DNA of 64,000 nucleotides from Desulfuromonadaceae bacterium (lineage in GTDB: Bacteria > Desulfobacterota > Desulfuromonadia > Desulfuromonadales > Desulfuromonadaceae), in contig JAFGXV010000001.1 in the NCBI GenBank assembly GCA_016936455.1, positions 33,381 to 97,380 on the forward strand, in the 5' to 3' direction. The notes beneath the pieces were generated by a model. It made no database searches, had not been told where the DNA came from, and saw nothing but the letters and a program-made list of their open reading frames with translations. Positions 17,227-26,287 of this stretch are shown here, in pieces. Each line of letters opens with the position of its first letter. Position 1 is the stretch's first letter. The translations under genes and the position numbers were made by a program.

Positions 17227-18006
17227 ATGCCTGAAGCCCCGATTTTAACCAGCAAGAATGGCCGTATCGGCACCATTACCCTCAACCGTCCGGAGGCCAT
17301 GAACACCTTTACGATTCCTTTTGCCAATCAACTGGATGAGGCGCTGTGGGACATGGAAAACGACCCGGAAATTCGTGTCATCCTTATCAAAGCCAACGGC
17401 AAAAACTTTTCGACCGGCATCTCTCTGGACCAGTTCGACCACAAAAGCCAGCAGGCGTATCGTGACTTTCTCTATCAGATTGACGCCTTCTATCACACCC
17501 TGGCCAAAATGAAGACTTTGACCATCTCGGTGGTACAGGGCTACGCCCTGGCCAATGGCGCCGGGCTGGCCTTTGCCACGGACATGACCATTGCCACGCA
17601 GTCAGCGGTCTTCGGCACCACCGCTATCAATGTCGGGCTGATCTGTCTCGGACCGGCAGCACCGATGATGCGTATTCTGGGGTATAAAAAAACACTGGAG
17701 ATGGTCCTGACCGGCGACATGATTTCAGCGCAGCAGGCCTGTGATCTCGGCCTGATCAATCAGGTGGTTGAAGACGGAGAGATCGATGAGATGGTGGAAA
17801 AGCTGGTCGGAAAAATGTTGAAAAAGAGCCCGCTGGCGCTGACGATTGGCAAGGAAGGGTTGAATCGACTCAGTGAAGCATCCTGCTACGACCAGGGCCT
17901 CAACACCATGGATGACCTGTTCGCCACCCTCTGCGCAACGGAAGACGCGGTGGAAGGCGTCAGCGCATTCATCGGAAAACGGGCTCCTCAGTGGAAGGAA
18001 AAATAA
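17227..18006 (+). CDS. Enoyl-CoA hydratase/isomerase (crotonase) family protein, ECHDC3-like
   Basis: 259 residues of crotonase fold: LTLNRPEAMN-like N terminus (TLNRPEAMNTF), CoA-pocket NFSTGISLDQF and oxyanion-hole region GYALANGAGLAFATD near residue 103. Aligned by eye to rat mitochondrial hydratase, both catalytic glutamates are replaced: the first falls on Gly in NGAGLAF, the second on Ala in TTAINVG. The INVGLICLGPA segment recalls the vertebrate ECHDC3 branch. Classical hydration is therefore doubtful; hydrolase, isomerase or another thioester reaction is possible. AAGGAG precedes the ATG. Confidence 0.85.
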   Translation: MPEAPILTSKNGRIGTITLNRPEAMNTFTIPFANQLDEALWDMENDPEIRVILIKANGKNFSTGISLDQFDHKSQQAYRDFLYQIDAFYHTLAKMKTLTISVVQGYALANGAGLAFATDMTIATQSAVFGTTAINVGLICLGPAAPMMRILGYKKTLEMVLTGDMISAQQACDLGLINQVVEDGEIDEMVEKLVGKMLKKSPLALTIGKEGLNRLSEASCYDQGLNTMDDLFATLCATEDAVEGVSAFIGKRAPQWKEK

Positions 18007-18018
18007 ACGTTCAGCCCC

Positions 18019-18049
18019 CTACTCTCCAAGCTTTGTGCCTGGAGAGTAG
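18019..18049. other. Hairpin between convergent crotonase and GDPD genes
   Basis: CTACTCTCCA (18019-18028) pairs perfectly with 18040-18049 over an 11-base loop. No T-run follows on either strand, so intrinsic termination is uncertain. Confidence 0.5.
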
Positions 18050-18055
18050 GACACC

Positions 18056-18757
18056 TTACTTAACAACCAACCCCGCAGCAACCTCACGAACCCGTTCAGG
18101 ATAATTACAGAACACCCCATCGACGCCCCACTGCCGGAGACGACCGATCTCCTCAGGCTCATTCACAGTATAGACATAGACGGCAAGGTTGAGATGATGA
18201 GCGCGCTCAACCAGTTCCCGGGTGACGAGCTTGCGCGAAGGATGCAGGGCAACAGCTCGCAGTTGACGGGCCAGTTCGATCGCCGGACCAACCCGATCCT
18301 CAACCAGAACACCAATTGGCACGGTGGCATGGCAGGCCCGGATCTGCTGCAGAATCTCGTGTGAAAAACAGGACAGCCACAGGCTGTTCTGTGCCCAGCC
18401 CTGTTGCCAACAACGCACCACCAGTGCCACCACGGCGGGCACACTGGCAGCATCCTTCAGCTCGATATTGATCGCCGCCCGTCGGTCGACCAGCGCGCAG
18501 ACCTCTTCGAGAAAAGGAATCGGCTGTCCTTCTCCGGCATCAAAACGGCGCAATTGCGTCACAGAATGGGCATATAACAATCCCGTCCCGTTGGTGGTGC
18601 GGTCAAGGGTTTCGTCATGAAAAACCAGCAGCCGCCCATCCACGCAGCGCACATCCAGCTCGATCGCCTGCGCGCCCAGGGCCAATGCCTGGTTGAATGA
18701 GGCCAAGGTATTCTCCGGGGCGTGGCCCATAGCCCCACGGTGACCGATCGACAGCAT
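18056..18757 (-). CDS. Glycerophosphodiester phosphodiesterase
   Basis: Hydrolyses glycerophosphodiesters to glycerol-3-phosphate and an alcohol, 233 residues. All family sites are visible: HRGAMGHAPENT with the catalytic His-Arg and the Glu-Asn pair, IELDVR with the metal-binding Glu and Asp, and VFHDETLDRTTNG with the second His. No signal peptide, so probably cytoplasmic like UgpQ. It follows the LysE-type gene by 10 bases. Confidence 0.92.
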   Translation of the reverse strand: MLSIGHRGAMGHAPENTLASFNQALALGAQAIELDVRCVDGRLLVFHDETLDRTTNGTGLLYAHSVTQLRRFDAGEGQPIPFLEEVCALVDRRAAINIELKDAASVPAVVALVVRCWQQGWAQNSLWLSCFSHEILQQIRACHATVPIGVLVEDRVGPAIELARQLRAVALHPSRKLVTRELVERAHHLNLAVYVYTVNEPEEIGRLRQWGVDGVFCNYPERVREVAAGLVVK

Positions 18758-18767
18758 GGTGAAGAAA

Positions 18768-19397
18768 CTACAGCGCTCGCGTCACCGTAGCCAGTCGCAG
18801 GCCAAGCACGGCAAGTACCGCGGCGGTCAGACGGTTCATCTTCCCGCCCAACACCGGATGCGCCAGGATCCGTCGGCCGAGGGCCGCCGAGAACCAGGCC
18901 AGAATCGCAAACTGAATCAGCGCCTGCGACATGAAAATCATTCCGAGCAGCATCATCTGCCAGGGAATGGAACCGGCGTCGACGGAGACAAACTGGGGCA
19001 GAAAAGCAAGGAAAAACAACGACACCTTGGGATTGAGGACATTCATCAGCACTCCGCGCCGCCATAAGGCCCCGGCTGAGCGGCTGACAGGCTGTGCGAC
19101 GACATCCTGCGACACGGGTGAACGCCACGCCTGCCAGGCCAGGTACAGCAGATAGGCCGCCCCCAAGTATTTAAGGGCATTGAATGCCAGGGCCGATGAA
19201 TAAAAAATCACCGACACCCCCAGCGCCGCCGCTGCAGTATGCACGGAAACACCACTACACATGCCGAAAGCCGTCCACAATGCTTCACGACGGCCGCGTG
19301 TCATCCCGACCGTCAGAACATAAACATTATCCGGCCCGGGCGAGAGGGTCAGCAACATGGACGCCAGCAAAAAGCAGCTCAAAGAGCCTGTTTCCAT
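18768..19397 (-). CDS. LysE/RhtB-family amino-acid exporter
   Basis: 209-residue inner-membrane exporter with about six hydrophobic segments. The SPGPDN motif near residue 20 and the GVLMNVLNPKVSLFFLAFLPQF block near 115 are diagnostic. AAGGAGG lies four bases before the ATG; a TTG three bases upstream is an alternative. Substrate could be an amino acid such as homoserine or threonine; sequence does not decide. Confidence 0.9.
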   Translation of the reverse strand: METGSLSCFLLASMLLTLSPGPDNVYVLTVGMTRGRREALWTAFGMCSGVSVHTAAAALGVSVIFYSSALAFNALKYLGAAYLLYLAWQAWRSPVSQDVVAQPVSRSAGALWRRGVLMNVLNPKVSLFFLAFLPQFVSVDAGSIPWQMMLLGMIFMSQALIQFAILAWFSAALGRRILAHPVLGGKMNRLTAAVLAVLGLRLATVTRAL

Positions 19398-19447
19398 CAA
19401 ACCTCCTTGTTCAGGTGCGGGAAAACCCCACCTTCATTGCCTGGCAG

Positions 19448-19774
19448 TCAGGACGATTGCTTGAACTTGTCGCGCCGTTCATCGCCACTCGCGTGCATAC
19501 CACAATGCAGACAATGGCGAAAGTAAAGCGGAATACATCCGTTCATGTGGAAAAACTCGCCACAGCGCGGGCAGCGGGTGAAAGCCGTGAGGTTGGCCGC
19601 AATGCCCACCAAGACGACCCAGACCGCAAAGAAAAGACCAGTGGTCCGGTCGGATTGACTGATCTCGAGAACAGTCCAGATCATGGGTAGGTAGATGGCA
19701 ATCATCACCCACAGAAACAGCCGTCGGCGCTGAAGTTTTTTCAACCCCGCCTCGAACTCGGCTCGATTCGTCAT
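19448..19774 (-). CDS. Small membrane protein with C-terminal zinc ribbon
   Basis: 108 residues: an N-terminal charged helix, two hydrophobic segments (about 20-38 and 45-64), then CPRCGEFF and CLHCGMHA knuckles that form a probable zinc site. No family recognised. Its plan (two helices plus zinc ribbon) mirrors the gene at 9451, with the ribbon at the opposite end. Confidence 0.65.
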   Translation of the reverse strand: MTNRAEFEAGLKKLQRRRLFLWVMIAIYLPMIWTVLEISQSDRTTGLFFAVWVVLVGIAANLTAFTRCPRCGEFFHMNGCIPLYFRHCLHCGMHASGDERRDKFKQSS

Positions 19775-19877
19775 GGAACCACGTTTTCCTTTCTTTCATC
19801 ATCCAGCGGCGAAGCGATAATAAACAGTCCTCGCACGACAACACCGCGTCGTCAAGCCTGCCCCTACGATGAGGGGA

Positions 19878-20042
19878 TCATTCAAGGAGATGCGCTATCA
19901 GCTTCCGCCCCAGATAGAGACCGGCGGCACTCCCGAAACAGGCCGCAAAATAGGCTGTCATAAATCCAGTGGAACGAAGTCCCGTCCAGCCCAGCCAGCC
20001 GCCTCCGCTCACACAGGCGACAACCAGCAGTCGTCGCAGCAT
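19878..20042 (-). CDS. Small membrane protein, 54 residues
   Basis: Short frame starting ATG at 20042 with AGAAGGAG a few bases upstream and ending TGA at 19878. The product begins MLRRLLVVACVSGGGW and continues through a Gly-rich hydrophobic stretch (GSAAGLYLGRKLIAHLLE at the end), consistent with one or two membrane helices. It starts 12 bases after the OmpA-family gene, so it is probably translated from the same message. No family recognised. Confidence 0.55.
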   Translation of the reverse strand: MLRRLLVVACVSGGGWLGWTGLRSTGFMTAYFAACFGSAAGLYLGRKLIAHLLE

Positions 20043-20054
20043 CGGCTTCTCCTT

Positions 20055-20714
20055 CTAATTCGGAGTAATCTTCAGTTCGACCCGGCGATTGAGCTGCCGA
20101 CCATATTCACTCTGATTGTCGGAAATGGGCAGGCTTTCACCGAAACCAACTGTCGTCATACGTTGCGCAGCGACACCGGAGGCCAGCAAGAGATTGCGAA
20201 CCGCAGCCGCCCGCCGTTCCGACAGCACCTGATTGGATTCTTCGCTGCCGGTACTGTCCGTATGACCGCTGATAAGAATTGAGGTTTTGGGATACTGGTT
20301 GAGAATCGTCGCCAGACTGGCAATGTCCTGACGGGCTGACGGATTGAAATTGAATGAACCAACCTCAAACTGATTATCAGAACGGAATGTCACATAAAGA
20401 ATGTTGCCCTCACGCGCAATATTTACGCCTTCGACCGTAGCATACGCCTCCCGCATGGCCTGCTCCTGCCGATCCATGTAGTAACCGATGCCGGCACCGG
20501 CACCGGTCCCCACTGCGGCACCGATACCGGCGCCGATCAGGGTAGAACGCGTATCATGCCCGGCGGCCTGACCAATCAATGCCCCGGCTACCACACCCGA
20601 CGCCGCCCCGATGGCCGCCCCCTTCTGAGTCCGTGTCATGGGCTCGCTACAGGCACTGAGAAAAAATAGCAGTCCGCAAAGCATGAGTACCGCTGATTTA
20701 TGTACGTATTGCAT
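20055..20714 (-). CDS. OmpA-family lipoprotein with glycine zipper (YiaD-like)
   Basis: 219 residues. Lipoprotein signal ends LSAC (Cys22); then a glycine-zipper region rich in GAAIGAASG and GAGIGAAVG repeats (about 32-77) typical of the YMGG class; then an OmpA peptidoglycan-binding domain with GHTDSTGSEESNQVLSERRA and GRQLNRRVELKI. Predicted to anchor the outer membrane to the cell wall. GGAGAGG precedes the ATG. Confidence 0.93.
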   Translation of the reverse strand: MQYVHKSAVLMLCGLLFFLSACSEPMTRTQKGAAIGAASGVVAGALIGQAAGHDTRSTLIGAGIGAAVGTGAGAGIGYYMDRQEQAMREAYATVEGVNIAREGNILYVTFRSDNQFEVGSFNFNPSARQDIASLATILNQYPKTSILISGHTDSTGSEESNQVLSERRAAAVRNLLLASGVAAQRMTTVGFGESLPISDNQSEYGRQLNRRVELKITPN

Positions 20715-20821
20715 CGTCCTCTCCTGTTATTCCAGAAATGTCAGAACCTCTTTCCGTCGTGAGCAATGATCCAACCGGAATCAGAACAAACGACTCGATA
20801 AAAACTGAAAGATTAATGATA

Positions 20822-22522
20822 TCACGAGTTCGCACTGGAGGATAAGCTTTTTGACGCCTCCACCTCCTGTGCGACAGATGGCGCAACCCGAACAATCCGG
20901 TACTGCGAAACCTGAACCTGGCCAGGACGCGCCCCTTTGATGTGGCGAACCGACTTTCCATCCGTCACCATGACCTCCGCCCAGGTTTCATGGCGCATGG
21001 AGGAATAAAAAGCAGCAATCGATGCCGCATACAGGACATCCTCTTCCGTCACGCTTCCCGAGTCCGATTTAACAACCAGATGGCAGCCGGGAGCCCCATG
21101 GACATGCATCCACACATCACGTGGCCCCAGAAGCTGCCGACTGAGGTAGTCATTGGTGCGGCTGTTACGCCCCCAAAGGATCTCCAGCCCTCCCGGGGTA
21201 CGCGCCCGGCGAACCTGTTCGTCCGCAGAGACAGCGCGGCGTCGCTGCTCCGAAGGACGCGTGGGGCGGTAATATCCAGCCGCTATCAGGTCCTGTCGCA
21301 ACAGTTCGAGATCCGCCACCCGGTCCGCCGTTTCGATCTGCAACCGCAGGGTGTCAAGCCACTGCTGTTCCTGCTCCGTTTCATCGAGGCGCTGCCGACA
21401 ATGCGTCAGACCGCGACGTGCTCTGCGAGCCCGGTGGAAACGGGCATCAATATTTTCCTGGACCGACAAAACCGGATCAAGGGGCAGACAGCGCGCCATG
21501 GGTGGATCGGCATAAAAATCATCCACACAAACCTGTGTCATGCCACGCCTAATCAGGTGTCGATAAACAGCCAGCAACTCTCCCTCGCGCTGCCAGTCCT
21601 GCGCCCTGCCACAGGCGACCAACTCGGTCTCCAGGCGTAGCCGGCGTTTTTCCAACTTACGACAGGCGGCCGTAACCGCCCGGGACAGCGCCTCATCGAT
21701 TGCCAGCCGATCCGGCTCCTCATTGCCGTTTCTGCCAAGCCGTGCCTCCAGCCATGCTGACAAGTCGGGTCGTGCATCCTGTGACACCGCCTCGTCGGCA
21801 GCCGGTTCCCGCATGGTCATGACCTTTCCACGCTGTACCGGCAGCAGCAGCCCCTGTTGCCAGGCACCAACAAAACCTATCACGGGCTGCAGGCAGTCCT
21901 GCGCCCTCACCTCCTCTGCCAGCGTCTGTGCGACCGCGCGGCTCATGGGGGAGACTTGCTGCAACAGCCATTGATCAAAGGGCTGCGACAGCTCGTTGAA
22001 AAAACGCGGAGAGAAAAACTGCGGATGAATCAGTTGCTCCAGCGCCGTCATCCCCTCTTTGAGCGGGCGTTGATACGGGCTGCCGGGGGCATAGCGTTCA
22101 TCTTCCACCCGGCGCATCAGATCAACAATGCGCTGCTGGTCATCGAGCAGCAGCAACTTTGGCGAACGTCCAAACAGCTCCAGCAGCAAACAGTAGGACA
22201 TGTCATCCTGCGAACAGAAATGCAAGGCCACAAGACGGTCCTCATCGAGCAGCTCAATCCGCTCAAGGCGATATAGACGCGCCCGCAACAGCTGGCAGAA
22301 ACGGGGCGGCTGCAGAGGATTGCGACAGCTGATCGAGGTTTCATGCAACCGGGCTCGGCCGACTTCACAACAAAGCAACAGAGGCACTTCGCTGCGGCCC
22401 GTCCAGAACCGGAAAACAAGCTGTGTTTCGTCGGTCTGATAAATTTTCTTAACCAGACTGCCCGCAAGGCGCTGGTTCAGCTGCTCAACAAGTGCCTGCA
22501 GAAAAAAAACATCTAACGTCAT
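20822..22522 (-). CDS. NFACT-family protein (RqcH/fibronectin-binding-like)
   Basis: 566 residues with an N-terminal NFACT-N domain beginning MTLDVFFLQALVEQLNQRL, a central helical coiled-coil region (about 290-420), and a C-terminal NFACT-R domain containing GRNSRTNDYLSRQL and DVWMHVHGAPGCHLVV. The family includes RqcH, which binds stalled large ribosomal subunits and directs alanine tailing; older annotations call it fibronectin-binding. The Cys-bearing PGCH replaces the more common PGSH. It stands alone between an OmpA lipoprotein gene and a divergent acyltransferase. Confidence 0.88.
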   Translation of the reverse strand: MTLDVFFLQALVEQLNQRLAGSLVKKIYQTDETQLVFRFWTGRSEVPLLLCCEVGRARLHETSISCRNPLQPPRFCQLLRARLYRLERIELLDEDRLVALHFCSQDDMSYCLLLELFGRSPKLLLLDDQQRIVDLMRRVEDERYAPGSPYQRPLKEGMTALEQLIHPQFFSPRFFNELSQPFDQWLLQQVSPMSRAVAQTLAEEVRAQDCLQPVIGFVGAWQQGLLLPVQRGKVMTMREPAADEAVSQDARPDLSAWLEARLGRNGNEEPDRLAIDEALSRAVTAACRKLEKRRLRLETELVACGRAQDWQREGELLAVYRHLIRRGMTQVCVDDFYADPPMARCLPLDPVLSVQENIDARFHRARRARRGLTHCRQRLDETEQEQQWLDTLRLQIETADRVADLELLRQDLIAAGYYRPTRPSEQRRRAVSADEQVRRARTPGGLEILWGRNSRTNDYLSRQLLGPRDVWMHVHGAPGCHLVVKSDSGSVTEEDVLYAASIAAFYSSMRHETWAEVMVTDGKSVRHIKGARPGQVQVSQYRIVRVAPSVAQEVEASKSLSSSANS

Positions 22523-22681
22523 ATCCGGTCACTTCTTTATGATGGAAATCTTACACCAACGGCAACGACCCTGAGCACGATCACTTTCTTGCCGACCGAG
22601 TTGCCCCGTGCTACACTCCGCCACGCTATTGAGCAACAAAAATCGTTTCATTCTATTCTGGCTCTACATCCAAAACGGGAC

Positions 22682-23656
22682 ATGATGATCAATCGCACCA
22701 CGATACAAAACGCCCTGGAAGCTATCCCTTTTTTTATCCTGGCTTACTCGGTTCGCCTGCTCCCGCGGACCCTGGCCCTCAACTTTGGCCGCTACCTCGG
22801 CCGCTTCAGTCGCTTTCTTCAGCCGGCACGCTCTCGCACGGCCTATGAAAATCTGAAACGCGCCTATCCCGAGTACCCCGAAAGCTGGCACAAGGGCACC
22901 CGCAACAAGGTATTCGAACATCTGGGCATCAGTGCCGTCGAAATGCTCAGGCTGGACAGCTTCAACTCAAAAGCGGACCTGGAACGGTATTTCCAATTTG
23001 AAGGTCTTGAGCATCTGGATTCGCTGCGCGCCACGCCCACAGGAGCTTTTTTCTTTTCCGGCCATATCGGCTTCTGGGAAACAGGGACCTTTTTTCTGGG
23101 GCAACTCGGCTTCAGCGCTGACTTTGTCGCCAAGACGATTCGCAACCCGTTCATCGACCAGTTTTTTCTCCGGCAGCGCGAAGCCGGCGGAGGCCATTGC
23201 CTCGACAGTAAAAACGGCGCCCGCCGCATTCTGCGTGCCCTGGCGCAAAAACGCCAGGTCTGTGTCCTGCTGGATCAGCATATTTCCAAAAAACAGGCCG
23301 TTATTGTGAATTTTTTCAACCGGCCCGCCTATGCCACGCCCATCATTCCCCAGATTGCCCTGAAAACAGGCGTACCGATCTTTCCGATGTTTACCTATCG
23401 CAATCCGGATTTTACTTACCGCGTGATCATCCATCCCCCTCTCCAGCTTGAGGGACCGGAGACAGCGGAAAACATCCAGCGCCACACCCAGACGTTGAGC
23501 AACATCCTCGAAAAGGCGGTTCGTGAGCAACCGGATCAGTGGTTCTGGGTGCACCGTCGCTGGCGCAAATCGGCTGAAATCCGACAGATAATCGTACCGC
23601 CGACCACGACCTCACCCCCTGCCGAAACATCAAACAGCTCCGGAGAAGATCAGTGA
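22682..23656 (+). CDS. Lipid A biosynthesis acyltransferase (LpxL/HtrB family)
   Basis: Membrane-associated enzyme that adds a secondary acyl chain to lipid A. 324 residues from ATG 22682 (another ATG follows at once). The N-terminal hydrophobic anchor, the catalytic pattern H-x4-E in SGHIGFWETG (about residue 125) and the downstream LLDQHISKKQAVIVNFF block are typical. Its TGA stop overlaps the GTG start of trmL by four bases. Confidence 0.9.
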   Translation: MMINRTTIQNALEAIPFFILAYSVRLLPRTLALNFGRYLGRFSRFLQPARSRTAYENLKRAYPEYPESWHKGTRNKVFEHLGISAVEMLRLDSFNSKADLERYFQFEGLEHLDSLRATPTGAFFFSGHIGFWETGTFFLGQLGFSADFVAKTIRNPFIDQFFLRQREAGGGHCLDSKNGARRILRALAQKRQVCVLLDQHISKKQAVIVNFFNRPAYATPIIPQIALKTGVPIFPMFTYRNPDFTYRVIIHPPLQLEGPETAENIQRHTQTLSNILEKAVREQPDQWFWVHRRWRKSAEIRQIIVPPTTTSPPAETSNSSGEDQ

Positions 23657-24126
23657 CAGACGCTTTTTTTCATATCGCCCTGATCGAACCGGAAATCCCA
23701 CCGAACACCGGGAATATCGCAAGGCTATGCGCAGCGACCGGTACCCATCTGCATCTGGTCGGCCCGCTGGGCTTTTCCCTGGATGATCGCTATCTGAAAC
23801 GGGCCGGGCTGGATTACTGGCCACACGTCAAACTGCACCGCTGGGACAATTTCGCCGCCCTGCAGGCAGCCTATCCTCATCGACGCTGGTGGCTGACCTC
23901 CAAGACCGCGCAAAAATCTTTTTTGCAGGCCAGCTTTCAACCCGGTGATTTTCTCGTTTTCGGCAAGGAAACGCAAGGTCTGCCCGATGAACTGCTGGCA
24001 CAACATCCAGAGGACTGCCTGCGCATTCCCCTGCCCTGTCAACAGGCGGTTCGCAGCCTGAACCTGTCGACCGCTGCGGGCATTGTTCTCTACGAAGCCC
24101 TGCGGCAAAGCGCTGTCATCGACTAA
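23653..24126 (+). CDS. trmL: tRNA (cytidine/uridine-34 2'-O)-methyltransferase TrmL
   Basis: SPOUT methyltransferase of the tRNA wobble position, 157 residues, normal for TrmL. Motifs: EPEIPPNTGNIARLC at the N terminus, VFGKETQGLP near residue 99 and the knot SAM site VRSLNLSTAAGIVLYEA near 135. GTG start, coupled to the upstream acyltransferase by a GTGA overlap. Confidence 0.95.
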   Translation: MTDAFFHIALIEPEIPPNTGNIARLCAATGTHLHLVGPLGFSLDDRYLKRAGLDYWPHVKLHRWDNFAALQAAYPHRRWWLTSKTAQKSFLQASFQPGDFLVFGKETQGLPDELLAQHPEDCLRIPLPCQQAVRSLNLSTAAGIVLYEALRQSAVID

Positions 24127-24318
24127 CGCCAACAGCATTTGATTCCCGCCTTAATCTATCTCGTATTAAAAGTCAGTTAATCAGCCAAGCAAGGTGTCTG
24201 ATGGTTACGTTGAAAACAGCGCCAATTATTTTTTTATCGAAAAAACAGACAGTATTCGGCCATTTCTTGCTGAAATAGTAAACTTTTTCACATCAGGTGA
24301 AAAAATAAAAAACGTTGT

Positions 24319-24347
24319 TTGATTGTTGACGTTTTATTGTCTAGAAT
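24319..24347 (+). promoter_or_regulatory. Sigma-70-like promoter for the chemoreceptor gene
   Basis: TTGATT (24319-24324), 17-base spacer, TAGAAT (24342-24347) in the 291-base AT-rich gap after trmL. No other feature is evident in that gap. Confidence 0.5.
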
Positions 24348-24417
24348 AGCGTCAGAAGATATCCTGCCTGATTGTTCGCCAAAAAAACACGACCCTTTAA
24401 AAGTTCATGGAGGAAAT

Positions 24418-26217
24418 GTGGGGGCCCTGACATCTCTTTACCGGACGCTGGAAGGCTTGTTCTTTAACTCGCTGACCAAAAAAATCGGCGGCAACCTCCT
24501 TTTTGCCATCTTATTTTTACTGGGCTGTGGCGCATTGATCCGCTGGGAACAAGCCGCTGTTTCCGATCTGCTCCGCCAAGGGCTGGCAGCGTCTGCCCTG
24601 CATGATCAGATGGCACAGATTCATGCGACAACCTGGTGGGGCTGGCTGATCATTCTGACGCTGGCCATCGTTGCCAGCATCCTTCAGATACTCTTTCTGC
24701 GCTACATGATCGTCAGGCCAATCCGACAAACCACCCAGATCTTCAACGAAATCGGGCAAGGTGCCGGCGACCTCTCCCGCGACATCCCTCCGGCAACTCA
24801 GGACGAAATCAGCGAGCTCGCTCATGGGTACAACAGCCTTATGAACAAGCTGCGCGAAACCATTGGAGAAGTTCGTCGCCAGGGCGTCGAAATAGCAGTG
24901 CGCTCGGCTTCCGTCGGCAAGCAGCTGACAGAGACGACAACCATATCGACCCAGCAGGGTGAACTGGCTGATGCCATCTATACCAGCAGCCAGGAGAGCA
25001 CCGGCGCCACCAATGAAATTGCCGACAACGCCCAAACGATCCAGGCCAGTACGTCACAGCAGCTGGATCAGGCCCGCACATCGCTGTCAAAGCTGCAACT
25101 GGCCAGTGAACATATTACGATTGTCGATGACAAGCTCAACAGCTTTGAAAAAACGGTCGCGGGACTCGACGAAAAATCCAAAGGGATCGAGCAGATCGTC
25201 GAACTGATTCAGAGCATTTCAAATCAGACCGGCCTGCTGGCGTTGAATGCCGCAGTTGAAGCCGCCCGCGCGGGGGAAGCCGGACGCGGCTTTGCCGTTG
25301 TCGCAGAGGAAGTCAAAAACCTGTCGGGCCAGGTCAGCGTTGCCACGCAGAACATCTCCCGCACCCTGCACGACATGATCGAAGGTGTTCGGTCAACCCA
25401 GGAAGGAACAGGCATCATCACTGAGCACATTCGAGACACCCGCAGCGTGGTAGAAGAATCCTGCTCGCTGTTCACCGAAATGGTCAATGACTTTGAAAAA
25501 ACCCATGACAGCCTGCATCGTATCAGTGCTTCCGTTGAACAACTTTCTGCCGCCTCCAATATGGTCCACGAAAACATCCGCCATGTTAAAGAACTCAGTG
25601 GCATCGTCAGTTCCTCCATGCAGGAGGCAGCCTCCTTCTCCGGCGCCCTTAACGACACAACACAGAGCCTACAGGAAATGCTGTCGCATTTCAAAATCGG
25701 CTGCGGGGGTCTTGAACAGACACTTCGTCTGGCGCAGCGGGCCCAACATCACTTTCAGGAACGCATCACAGCATTTGCCCGGCAGGGGCTTAACGTGTTC
25801 GACGAGCAATATCGCCCAATCCCCGGCACAGATCCGGTCAAATACGCCACCGCATACGACAAATCTTTCGAGAAATATCTGCAACCGCTTTACGACGAGG
25901 TCGTGAAAAGAGTCAGCGGTGGTCTCTTCTGCCTGTGTGTTGATCGCAATGGCTACGCACCGACCCACAACAGCTTTTACGCTCATCCCTTGACCGGAGA
26001 CCATGAACAGGACCTGGTCAACAGTCGCGACAAACGGATTTTCAACGACCCGGTTGGCCTCAGGGCCGCACGGAACAAAAAAAACTTTATTCTGCAAACG
26101 TATTGTCGTGATACCGGACAGGTCGTCAGCGACCTCTCCCTGCCGATCCTGATCGATGGCCGGCACTGGGGAGCGGTACGCATCGGTCTTGATCCGCAGG
26201 GGCTGCTTGAAGGTTAA
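24418..26217 (+). CDS. Methyl-accepting chemotaxis protein with C-terminal sensor-like domain
   Basis: Chemoreceptor of 599 residues from the GTG at 24418, which has GGAGG four bases upstream. Two membrane helices (about 25-42 and 72-96) enclose only some 30 periplasmic residues, too few for a usual ligand domain. A HAMP region follows, then the signalling hairpin ([18 protein letters not shown] and [15 protein letters not shown], about residues 269-303). After the hairpin comes an extra domain of about 160 residues with [41 protein letters not shown] and INDGRHWG-like [13 protein letters not shown], resembling a PAS/Cache fold. Sensing is therefore probably cytoplasmic. No che genes are nearby. 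Confidence 0.9.
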   Translation: MGALTSLYRTLEGLFFNSLTKKIGGNLLFAILFLLGCGALIRWEQAAVSDLLRQGLAASALHDQMAQIHATTWWGWLIILTLAIVASILQILFLRYMIVRPIRQTTQIFNEIGQGAGDLSRDIPPATQDEISELAHGYNSLMNKLRETIGEVRRQGVEIAVRSASVGKQLTETTTISTQQGELADAIYTSSQESTGATNEIADNAQTIQASTSQQLDQARTSLSKLQLASEHITIVDDKLNSFEKTVAGLDEKSKGIEQIVELIQSISNQTGLLALNAAVEAARAGEAGRGFAVVAEEVKNLSGQVSVATQNISRTLHDMIEGVRSTQEGTGIITEHIRDTRSVVEESCSLFTEMVNDFEKTHDSLHRISASVEQLSAASNMVHENIRHVKELSGIVSSSMQEAASFSGALNDTTQSLQEMLSHFKIGCGGLEQTLRLAQRAQHHFQERITAFARQGLNVFDEQYRPIPGTDPVKYATAYDKSFEKYLQPLYDEVVKRVSGGLFCLCVDRNGYAPTHNSFYAHPLTGDHEQDLVNSRDKRIFNDPVGLRAARNKKNFILQTYCRDTGQVVSDLSLPILIDGRHWGAVRIGLDPQGLLEG

Positions 26218-26287
26218 ATGATATCTGTTTGATTTATCAGACTTATGGTGAAAAAAAGACTATCCATTCGAAACAGGGAGAATCATC

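Noticed and set aside
18019..18049. Hairpin as an intrinsic terminator for the crotonase gene
   Set aside because: No T-run follows on either strand, so it is listed only as a hairpin.
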